A stretch of 6,204 nt of DNA, taken from NCBI GenBank assembly GCA_025925615.1, contig JAICLN010000257.1:1-6204 (forward strand), in the 5' to 3' direction. Of this stretch, positions 1-6,204 are shown in pieces. Position 1 is the first letter of the stretch. The number at the start of each line of letters is the position of its first letter. A program made the translations under genes and the position numbers. Source of the DNA: Actinomycetospora sp. GTDB taxonomy: Bacteria; Actinomycetota; Actinomycetes; Mycobacteriales; Pseudonocardiaceae. Under the pieces are notes generated by a model. That model saw only the letters and a program-made list of their open reading frames with translations. It made no database searches and was not told the DNA's origin.

Positions 1-468
1 GAGCTCGAGCGCCTCGTGGCCTCCCACCGGGCGCAGGGCCGGCGGATCGTCTTCACCAACGGGTGCTTCGACGTGGTCCACCGCGGCCACGTCGCCTACC
101 TCAACCAGGCGAAGCGGCTCGGGGACGTCCTGGTCGTGGCGCTCAACGCCGACGAGGGCGTGCGCCGGCTCAAGGGCCCCGATCGGCCCGTCAACCCCCT
201 GGCCGACCGCGCCGCGGTGATCGGGGCGCTGTCCTGCGTCGACCACGTCGTCGGGTTCGCCGAGGACACCCCGGTCGGGCTGCTCGAGGCGCTGCGTCCG
301 GACGTCTACGCCAAGGGCGGCGACTACACCCCGGAGATGCTCCCCGAGACGCCGACCGTGTCCGGGTACGGCGGGCGGGTCGTCATCCTCGACTACCTGA
401 CCGACCGCTCGACGACGGCGACGCTGGCGCGGATCCGGGCCGCCGGTCCGGTGAAGGCCCAGTCGTGA
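1..468 (+). CDS. rfaE2: ADP-heptose-type nucleotidyltransferase (RfaE2 / HldE C-terminal domain), 5' end missing
   Basis: This is the C-terminal 155 residues of a protein whose reading frame is open to the left edge, so the true start lies outside the window. The GTG at 16 falls inside the conserved lead-in to the domain and is unlikely to be the start. The cytidylyltransferase-like signature is clear: TNGCFD at 55-72, followed by HRGH (79-90), the HxGH nucleotide-binding motif. A KGPDRPVN stretch, then YAKGGDYTPEMLPE, and a C-terminal RSTTATLARIR complete the RfaE domain II pattern. By family knowledge the enzyme transfers AMP from ATP to D-glycero-beta-D-manno-heptose 1-phosphate, giving ADP-heptose in the cytoplasm. 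It could be a stand-alone RfaE2 or the end of a bifunctional HldE with a PfkB-type kinase domain upstream; the window cannot decide. A glycosyltransferase gene follows after 10 bp. Sugar specificity is inferred from family only. Confidence 0.88.
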   Translation, partial: ELERLVASHRAQGRRIVFTNGCFDVVHRGHVAYLNQAKRLGDVLVVALNADEGVRRLKGPDRPVNPLADRAAVIGALSCVDHVVGFAEDTPVGLLEALRPDVYAKGGDYTPEMLPETPTVSGYGGRVVILDYLTDRSTTATLARIRAAGPVKAQS

Positions 469-478
469 GGGCCCGGTC

Positions 479-1351
479 GTGAGCGGCGCCGTGGTGCCCC
501 CCGATGTCGACGTCCTGGTCCCCACCAAGGACCGGCCGGTCGAGCTCGCGACGACGCTGGCCGGGCTCGCCGCCCAGGCCGGCACCGACGGGCCGGCGTT
601 CCGGGTCGTGGTCTCGGACCAGTCGGGGCCGGCGGACGGCACCGGCACGGCGTCGTTCGACACCCCGTCGGCCGCGTCGATGGTCCGCGTCCTGCGCCAC
701 CGCGGCGTGCCGGTCGAGCTTCACCGCCACCTGCCGCGGCGCGGGATCGCCGAGCACCGGGCGTTCCTGCTCTCGTGCGCGCAGGCCGATGCGGTGCTCT
801 TCCTCGACGACGACGTCTGGCTCGAGCCGGGGGTGCTCGCGCGGTTGCACACGGCGCTGCGGACGCTGCGGTGCGGGCTGGTCGCAGCCGCGATGCAGGG
901 GCTCTCGCACGTGGACGACGACCGGCCGGCCGAGCGTGCCCACTACGCGGAGTGGAGCGACGGGGTGCGCCCCGAGCGGATCGAGAAGGACTCGCCGGCG
1001 TGGGAGCGCTGGCGGCTCGGGAACGCCGCGAACGGGGTGCACCTGGCCGAGTCGCTCGGGCTCGACGCGCGCGGCGGGCCGGTGCCCGCGGCGTCGACAT
1101 GGCGGGCGCACCGGATCGCCTGGGCGGCGGGCTGCGTGCTCTTCGACCGGGGCGCACTGCTCGAGGTCGGCGGCTTCGACTTCTGGCGCGAGGTGCCGGC
1201 GAACGCGCACGGCGAGGACGTGCTGGTCCAGCAACGGGTCATGGCCCGCCGCGGTGGCGCCGGCATCCTGCCCAGCGGCGCGTACCACCAGGAGTCGGCG
1301 ACGACGCTGCCCGACCGGGGTCAGTCCGCAGTGGATCTCCGACCCCTGTAG
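479..1351 (+). CDS. Family 2 (GT-A fold) glycosyltransferase
   Basis: A 290-residue cytoplasmic glycosyltransferase that should use a nucleotide-activated sugar to build a surface or secreted glycan. The N-terminus has the GT2 opening strand (VDVLVPTKDRP, about residues 9-20). The metal-binding acidic motif is LFLDDDVW, with DDD at 110-112. The acceptor-side signature AGCVLFDRGALLEVGGFDFW lies near 217-236, followed by HGED at 244-247 (the usual ED catalytic-base position) and HQE at 270-272. No membrane segment or signal peptide is seen. The GTG start is supported by GAGGG at 467-471 with a 7-nt spacer. It starts 10 bp after the nucleotidyltransferase stop, so the two are probably co-transcribed and may be linked in one pathway. 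The donor and acceptor sugars cannot be read from the sequence. It ends 8 bp before the convergent malQ stop. Confidence 0.88.
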   Translation: MSGAVVPPDVDVLVPTKDRPVELATTLAGLAAQAGTDGPAFRVVVSDQSGPADGTGTASFDTPSAASMVRVLRHRGVPVELHRHLPRRGIAEHRAFLLSCAQADAVLFLDDDVWLEPGVLARLHTALRTLRCGLVAAAMQGLSHVDDDRPAERAHYAEWSDGVRPERIEKDSPAWERWRLGNAANGVHLAESLGLDARGGPVPAASTWRAHRIAWAAGCVLFDRGALLEVGGFDFWREVPANAHGEDVLVQQRVMARRGGAGILPSGAYHQESATTLPDRGQSAVDLRPL

Positions 1352-1359
1352 CGGCCCGC

Positions 1360-3456
1360 TCACCGGTTCCGCAGCACCTGCACCGTCGTCTGCACCCGCG
1401 GATCGCGCAGCAGCTCCTCCACGGACAGCGGCAGCGGGATGCGCCAGTTCGGGTAGGCGTCGGTGGTGCCGGGCAGGTTGGGCTGGCGCGGCTCGTCGAG
1501 CACGTCGGTGAACGAGGCCAGCACGACGCGCGAGGACGCCCGGGCCAGGAGCGCGTGCATCGCCGCCACGATCCGCTCCTCGTCGGTGTCTCCCTCCGCG
1601 AGCAGGTCCTGGGACACCAGCAGCGCCAGCAGCTCGGCCCGGTCCCGCTGGGCCTGCTCCCGGGCGCCGTCGGGGTCGGTGAGCAGGCCCGCGGCCTCCC
1701 GCGCCCGGACGTGCTCGTCGCGCAGGAACCCCACGGCGGTCGGGAGGTCGTGCGTCGAGATCGTGCCGAGGCTCGTCGGCTTCCACTCCTGCGGCGGCAG
1801 CAGATCGCCCTCGTCGTCCCGTTCGAACCACAGCACCGAGCACCCGAGCATCCCGCGGTCCGCGAGCCCCTCGGTCACCTCGGGCTCGACGGTGCCGAGG
1901 TCCTCCCCGACGACGATGCCCCCGGCCCGGGTCGCCTCGATCGCCAGGACCGCGAGCATCGCCCGCGCGTCGTAGGAGACGTAGGTGCCCTCGGTGGCCT
2001 CGCGGCCCGGCGGGATCCACCACAGCCGCCACAGCCCGGCGACGTGGTCGATCCGCACCCCGTCGGCGTGGCGCAGGACCGCGGACAGCATGTCGCGCAG
2101 CGGCCCGGACCCGGCCTCGGCGAGCCGGTCGGGGCGCCACGGCGGCAGCGACCAGTCCTGGCCGCGCTGGTTGAAGTCGTCGGGCGGGGCGCCCACGTGC
2201 ACGCCGGGCGCGAGGAACGACTGCAGCGCCCACGCGTCCGCGCCGTCCGGGGCGCACCCGACGGCGAGGTCGGCGATGAGGCCGACCGGCATGCCGAAGG
2301 TCGCCGCGTGCGCGTCCGCCAGCTGCAAGTCGAGTAGGTACTGGCACCAGGCGTGGAAGACGATGCGGTCGGCGAGCTCCGCGCGCGCCGCGGGCACGCC
2401 CGCACCGTCGGGGGAGCGCAGGTCCTCGGGCCAGCTCCGCCACTCCGGCCCGTGCCGCTCGGCGAACGCGAACCAGGTGGCGACGTCGAGCAGGGCCGGG
2501 TCCATCGCGGCGAGCGCCGCCTGGTGCTCCGCGGCGAGCGCCTCGTCGGTGGTGGGGTGCTCGACGTCGTCCTCGCCCGCCGTGAGGAAGCCCCCCGGCA
2601 CGAGCGGGGCCTCCCGGTCGGCCACGCCGGGCAGCGCGCCGACCGATCCGGCGAACGGGCGCAGCAGGGCCAGGGCCGAACGCTTCGCGCTCCACACCTC
2701 GTCGTAGTCGATCAACGGGCGGCCGTCGTCGTCGCGGTGGTCCGGGGCCACGCCGAGGACGTCGGCGGTGCTCCGCCCCGGCGCGAGCCGGTCGACGGCG
2801 TGGCGGACGTGCGCGGGCGCGGCGCCGTAGGCCGGGGTGCCCTGGACGCGCAGCGAGACCGGGTGCAGGAAGCGGCGCGACGACGGCGAGTACGGCGACG
2901 CCTCGACGGTCGGGTCGAGGCGCAGCGCGTGCAGCGGGTTGGTCAGCACCGCGCCCGCGCCCTGCGACGACGCGGCGGTGAGCAGGTCGCGCAGGTCGAC
3001 CAGGTCGCCGCAGCCCCAGGACTCCGCGGAGTGCAGCGAGTACAGCTGCACCATCCAGCCCCAGGTGCGGGGGACCTCCGGGAGCCGCTCGGGGGCGACG
3101 AGCACGGTCGCCTCGGCGGTCCCGCACCGCAGCCGGTGGTAGCCCACGGGCAGGTCGGCGACGTCGAGCGTGGTCACCGGCCGGACGCTGCCGTCCTCGA
3201 GGGTCAGCTTGCCGGGGCCGGGGAGCTCCAGGTCGGTCGGGACGACGATCGTCGGCGGGAGTTCCGTGCGCGACCGGCGGGCGGCGAGCGCGTCGCGCAC
3301 CGCCTCGGGGGAGGCCGCATCGACGTCGAGGGCCGCGAGCACGTCGACGACGACGCCGGCGTCGACCTCGACGGTGCGCTCGCCCGAGTCGCGGTAGCTG
3401 GTCGCGACGCCGTACGCCGCGGCGAGCTCGGCGAGGTCGTCCTGGACGCGGGGCAC
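1360..3456 (-). CDS. malQ: 4-alpha-glucanotransferase (amylomaltase, GH77)
   Basis: A 698-residue MalQ that moves alpha-1,4-glucan segments between maltodextrins in the cytoplasm, in maltose/glycogen metabolism. Its length fits the long actinobacterial and enterobacterial MalQ type, with an N-terminal extension before the barrel. Seen: WGWMVQLYSLHSAESWGCGD (132-151); NPLHAL and SPYSPSSRRF (173-196); MPVGLIADLAVG (389-400); a PDDFNQRGQDW loop (425-435). The catalytic triad is intact: the nucleophile Asp470 in DGVRIDHV, the acid/base Glu518 in VVGEDLGTV, and Asp570 in STHDLPT. The GTG start at 3456 is chosen because GAGGAG (3462-3467) sits 5 nt upstream and the protein then opens with the family-typical DLAELAAAYGVATSY. 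The frame stays open further upstream to 3981, but that part is arginine/proline-rich shadow sequence. It converges on the glycosyltransferase with an 8-bp gap and no obvious terminator. Its promoter was not recognised. Confidence 0.96.
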   Translation of the reverse strand: MPRVQDDLAELAAAYGVATSYRDSGERTVEVDAGVVVDVLAALDVDAASPEAVRDALAARRSRTELPPTIVVPTDLELPGPGKLTLEDGSVRPVTTLDVADLPVGYHRLRCGTAEATVLVAPERLPEVPRTWGWMVQLYSLHSAESWGCGDLVDLRDLLTAASSQGAGAVLTNPLHALRLDPTVEASPYSPSSRRFLHPVSLRVQGTPAYGAAPAHVRHAVDRLAPGRSTADVLGVAPDHRDDDGRPLIDYDEVWSAKRSALALLRPFAGSVGALPGVADREAPLVPGGFLTAGEDDVEHPTTDEALAAEHQAALAAMDPALLDVATWFAFAERHGPEWRSWPEDLRSPDGAGVPAARAELADRIVFHAWCQYLLDLQLADAHAATFGMPVGLIADLAVGCAPDGADAWALQSFLAPGVHVGAPPDDFNQRGQDWSLPPWRPDRLAEAGSGPLRDMLSAVLRHADGVRIDHVAGLWRLWWIPPGREATEGTYVSYDARAMLAVLAIEATRAGGIVVGEDLGTVEPEVTEGLADRGMLGCSVLWFERDDEGDLLPPQEWKPTSLGTISTHDLPTAVGFLRDEHVRAREAAGLLTDPDGAREQAQRDRAELLALLVSQDLLAEGDTDEERIVAAMHALLARASSRVVLASFTDVLDEPRQPNLPGTTDAYPNWRIPLPLSVEELLRDPRVQTTVQVLRNR

Positions 3457-3467
3457 CGGTGCTCCTC
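3457..3467 (-). promoter_or_regulatory. Ribosome binding site of malQ
   Basis: On the minus strand, GAGGAG at 3462-3467 is followed by a 5-nt spacer and the GTG codon at 3456-3454. This strong Shine-Dalgarno match decides the malQ start and excludes the much longer upstream open frame. Confidence 0.75.
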
Positions 3468-3544
3468 GAGGATCGTGCGATGGGACGGACAGGATCCCAG
3501 GTGCCCGGCGGAGCCCGCGGTCGACGCGCCGGGACCGCACGGGT

Positions 3545-3569
3545 GCCCCGGCCCGCGACGGGCCGGGGC
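3545..3569 (-). terminator. Perfect 10-bp GC hairpin after the small orphan gene
   Basis: GCCCCGGCCC (3545-3554) and GGGCCGGGGC (3560-3569) are exact reverse complements around a 5-nt loop. On the minus strand the hairpin begins 6 nt after the TGA of the gene at 3576-3938, the expected place for a terminator. There is no T-run after it, which is common for hairpin terminators in high-GC actinobacteria. If it works, malQ downstream needs its own promoter within 3457-3544. It could instead be a processing or mRNA-stability hairpin. Confidence 0.55.
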
Positions 3570-3575
3570 GACGGA

Positions 3576-3938
3576 TCAGCTGCGGCGCGGGTGCGGGACG
3601 CGGACGAGCGGGTGGCGGGCGGCGACGAGCCGGTCGGCGACGTCGGAGGCCGACGTGCGGGGCCGGCGCACGGTCGCGAGCGCCTCGATCTGGGTACGGG
3701 TCAGGCCGACCTCGCCGTCGAGCGTGGCGCCGACCGCGGAGACGGTCCAGCCCCGCTCGAGGAGCAGGTGCACGAGGGCGAGCGCGGAACCGCGGTCGCG
3801 GCGGGCCCGGGAGACCAGGGGGGTGAGGTCGGCGGGGAGGTCGCGGGGAACGTCCGGGGCGGTGTCGGGGAGCTCGGGCACGACAGGGGCGGCGGAGACG
3901 GCGGTGTCCAACCGGGTGGGGGTGGGATCGAGGAGCAC
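3576..3938 (-). CDS. Small uncharacterised protein, possibly helical/HTH-like
   Basis: About 120 residues; I do not recognise the family. The N-terminal third is proline/alanine/aspartate-rich and looks disordered (VPELPDTAPDVPRDLPADL). The centre reads as helices: SALALVHLLLERGWTVSAVGATL, then a short turn and GLTRTQIEALATVRRP. This hints at a helix-turn-helix-like arrangement, but no known DNA-binding signature is present. The C-terminus is basic and histidine/proline-rich (ARHPLVRVPHPRRS). There is no signal peptide or membrane segment. The GTG at 3938 is preferred because GGAAGG (3944-3949) lies 5 nt before it. A GTG two codons upstream (3944) is in frame but overlaps that site. Support for a real gene is the ribosome site, a candidate promoter about 39 bp upstream, a hairpin just after the stop, and a composition unlike an antisense shadow. 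Function unknown. Confidence 0.65.
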   Translation of the reverse strand: MLLDPTPTRLDTAVSAAPVVPELPDTAPDVPRDLPADLTPLVSRARRDRGSALALVHLLLERGWTVSAVGATLDGEVGLTRTQIEALATVRRPRTSASDVADRLVAARHPLVRVPHPRRS

Positions 3939-3976
3939 GGTCACCTTCCGTTCGGGTACGTGAGAGTGGGGTTCCA

Positions 3977-4005
3977 GTCATACCAGGGTGCGCACGCTGT
4001 GTGAC
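3977..4005 (-). promoter_or_regulatory. Candidate promoter for the small orphan gene
   Basis: Read on the minus strand, GTCACA (4005-4000) and TATGAC (3982-3977) are separated by 17 nt, each matching the sigma-70-type -35 and -10 consensus at four of six positions. A TG sits one base before the -10 box, as in extended -10 promoters. The -10 lies about 39 nt before the proposed GTG start at 3938. The local sequence is less GC-rich than the flanking genes. Motif matching by eye only. Confidence 0.4.
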
Positions 4006-4029
4006 AGCGAAACACCGACCCGGTCACAC
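3995..4029. repeat. Overlapping dyads over the -35 box and the recQ remnant stop
   Basis: Two inverted repeats overlap here. The tight one is CGCTGT-GTG-ACAGCG (3995-4009), with perfect 6-bp arms and a 3-nt centre. The wider one is GTGTGAC (3999-4005) with GTCACAC (4023-4029), 17 nt apart. The tight dyad covers the candidate -35 box of the gene at 3576-3938, where a repressor or activator site would sit. The wide dyad includes the TGA (4026-4024) of the recQ remnant and could be a relic weak terminator. No regulator family is assigned. Confidence 0.4.
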
Positions 4030-4432
4030 GGTGGTCAACAGACCGCGTTCGCGAAGCACCGGTATCGACAACGTGCGATACCCGGCGTCGTCGAAGAGGA
4101 CGACGACCGTGTCGCCCTCCACCGTTTGGACCACACACACCGCGTCCCCACTCCTCGTGGGCCACGGCCTCGCCCGGTGCCGGCTCTCCGTGGGACGTCC
4201 CGGACCGCTCCCCGGGGTCGCCCGGGTCGCCCGAATCACAGTGGTCGCAGTTGCCGCACGGGTCGATCCGGGACTCGCCGAGCACCTCGAGCAGGGTGCG
4301 CCGCCGGCAGCCCCGGCCCTCCGCGTAGCGGCGGACCAGCTCGACCTTGCTGCGCTGCCGCTCCCGGCTGCGGGCCACCAGCTCGGCCGCGACCCCCACG
4401 TGATCAGCCCGCGCGCCACGGCCGCCGACCCG
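4024..4432 (-). pseudogene. recQ: recQ remnant, C-terminal part (zinc-binding domain and tail)
   Basis: This is the 3' part of a decayed RecQ DNA helicase gene. From about 4430 one minus frame reads ARADHVGVAAELVARSR, then SKVELVRRYAEGRGCRRR and DPCGNCDHC. This is the RecQ zinc-binding module, with the CRR helix and the CGNCDxC cysteines. It continues to AHEEWGRGV near 4145. There the frame is lost in a CA/TG dinucleotide run (4132-4140), and the adjacent frame carries on with VVQTVEGDTVVVLFDDAGY through RGLLTTV to a TGA at 4026-4024, the usual tail of actinobacterial RecQ proteins. The helicase core lies upstream at 4809-5739, separated by foreign or unrelated sequence. This piece has no start codon and ribosome site of its own that I would trust. 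It is unlikely to give a functional protein. Confidence 0.85.
4132..4140. repeat. (CA)4 run at a frameshift in the recQ tail
   Basis: The run CACACACAC lies exactly where the RecQ reading frame switches. On the minus strand the expected coding text would be GGT-GTG-GTC (GVV). The observed sequence carries two extra TG units, 4 nt, which shifts the frame by one. This is consistent with slippage in a dinucleotide repeat. Confidence 0.6.
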
Positions 4433-4565
4433 CGGAACGGTTCACGTCTGGTCCGCGTCAGGGATTTCACATCGACTCGGAGGACCGCCCGGGGGCGCGC
4501 GGTTCCCGCCGTGACGGATTCGTGACGCGCGGAGTGATCAGCGGGACCTGATCGCTGTCCGACCG
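4433..4565. other. Non-coding spacer inside the split recQ, with a CGTGACG tandem repeat
   Basis: No RecQ or SDR similarity is readable in any frame here, and the GC level drops locally, as in intergenic DNA. It holds the direct repeat CGTGACG-GATT-CGTGACG (4510-4527), a 7-bp unit repeated at 11 bp. It also holds one copy of GTGATCAGC at 4534-4542, whose other copy is at 4400-4408 inside the RecQ tail segment. It may be the former intergenic region behind the SDR remnant. No gene is called. Confidence 0.5.
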
Positions 4566-5739
<1,174 letters not shown>

Positions 5740-5789
5740 GGCGCCGGGATGGGCCCGGTCGACCCTCTCGAAACGGGCCGGTCACTGAA

Positions 5790-5811
5790 CCGATGCCGCG
5801 GTTGTCATCGG
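5790..5811. repeat. Inverted repeat in the recQ remnant / topoisomerase divergent spacer
   Basis: CCGATG (5790-5795) and CATCGG (5806-5811) are exact reverse complements around 10 nt, in the 95-bp gap between the recQ remnant start (5739) and the topoisomerase start (5835). This is a possible operator or leader hairpin for the plus-strand gene. Arms of 6 bp can arise by chance. I could not fix a clear -10/-35 pair in this gap. Confidence 0.3.
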
Positions 5812-5834
5812 CTCGACGAGGGGTATGCGGCTCG

Positions 5835-6204
5835 GTGACGTTGACGAAGGTCGACCCCCACGGCCCCGGCATCGGGCGGCGCAAGCGCGGCCGCGGTTTC
5901 AGCTACCACGACCTCACCTCCGGCGAGGCCGTCGAGGATCCGGAGGCCCTTGACCGGATCTCCGCGCTCGTCATCCCACCGGCGTGGCGGGACGTCTGGA
6001 TCTGCGCCCGCGCCGACGGCCACATCCAGGCGGTCGGCACCGATGCGGCCGGCCGCCGCCAGTACCGCTACCACGACGAGTGGACCCGGCAGCGCGGCGC
6101 GGAGAAGTTCGCCCGGGTGGCCCGCCTCGGGGCGCTCATGCCCGAGGCCCGGGCCCGCCTCACCGAACGGCTCGCGACCGAGGGGCTCGCGCGCGACCGC
6201 GTCC
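5835..6204 (+). CDS. DNA topoisomerase IB (bacterial, poxvirus-like), 3' end missing
   Basis: The first 123 residues of a type IB topoisomerase, an enzyme that relaxes supercoils through a transient 3'-phosphotyrosine link without ATP. The frame is open to the right edge. Seen in family order: DPHGPGIGRRKRGRGFSYHD (residues 7-26), DPEALDRISALVIPPAWRDVWI (about 35-56), GHIQAVGTDAAGRRQYRYHDEW (63-84) and EKFARVARLGALMPEARARL (91-110). The last two are the hallmark N-terminal domain of bacterial TopIB. The catalytic Arg-Lys-Arg/His-Tyr set lies further on, outside the window. The GTG at 5835 is chosen because the family's N-terminal motif begins a few codons later. GAGGGG at 5818-5823 is 11 nt upstream, a rather long spacer. 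An ATG at 5825 is in another frame. It diverges from the recQ remnant. Confidence 0.9.
   Translation, partial: MTLTKVDPHGPGIGRRKRGRGFSYHDLTSGEAVEDPEALDRISALVIPPAWRDVWICARADGHIQAVGTDAAGRRQYRYHDEWTRQRGAEKFARVARLGALMPEARARLTERLATEGLARDRV

Noticed and set aside
1350..1360. AGCGG-C-CCGCT between the convergent stops as a bidirectional terminator
   Set aside because: A single-base centre cannot form a hairpin loop and no T-run follows on either strand.
775..2337. Plus-strand open frame across the glycosyltransferase and malQ
   Set aside because: It is out of frame with the first and antisense to the second, with shadow composition and no motifs.
383..3127. Very long minus-strand open frame of about 914 codons
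   Set aside because: It runs antisense to the glycosyltransferase and out of frame within malQ, both of which have clear family motifs. Its translation is low-complexity Arg/Pro/Ala.
3457..3981. N-terminal extension of MalQ to an ATG at 3981
   Set aside because: The added 175 residues are Arg/Pro-rich, overlap the small orphan gene in another frame, and lie upstream of a strong ribosome site for the GTG at 3456.
4400..4542. Direct repeat GTGATCAGC at 4400-4408 and 4534-4542 as a target-site duplication
   Set aside because: A 9-bp repeat is expected by chance many times in a window of this size. The 125 bp between the copies has no inverted ends, and one copy lies inside RecQ-coding text while the SDR remnant is outside the pair.

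Overview
The window is very GC-rich, with strong G/C third-position bias and GTG starts preceded by GA-rich ribosome binding sites. This and the protein families point to a high-GC actinobacterium. The style of MalQ and RecQ suggests the Pseudonocardiales, but that is only an impression. No phage, transposase, CRISPR, tRNA or rRNA signal was seen.

Layout, left to right. (1) 1-1351, plus strand: the 3' end of an ADP-heptose-type nucleotidyltransferase (RfaE2 / HldE C-terminal domain) and, 10 bp later, a family 2 glycosyltransferase. They look like one operon that makes and uses an activated sugar. (2) 1360-3456, minus strand: an intact malQ (GH77 4-alpha-glucanotransferase), convergent with the glycosyltransferase and only 8 bp from it. 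(3) 3457-4023: a GC hairpin, a small orphan gene on the minus strand (3576-3938), and a candidate promoter whose -35 box overlaps a perfect dyad. (4) 4024-5739, minus strand: a decayed recQ helicase gene. It has lost its Walker A region, carries several frameshifts in short repeats, and is split by about 380 bp. That segment contains the remnant of a short-chain dehydrogenase (SDR) gene (first and last parts only) and a non-coding stretch. (5) 5835 to the right edge, plus strand: the N-terminal third of a bacterial topoisomerase IB, divergent from the recQ remnant.

The intact genes are housekeeping or carbohydrate functions: surface sugar or glycoconjugate synthesis on the left, maltodextrin/glycogen metabolism in the centre, and a DNA topology enzyme on the right. 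The unusual part is the decay zone 4024-5739. A long open frame spans it only because stop codons are rare at this GC content, so an automatic caller could report one 571-residue protein there. Reading the three minus frames side by side instead shows ordered RecQ pieces and an SDR fragment. No convincing new multi-gene system was found.
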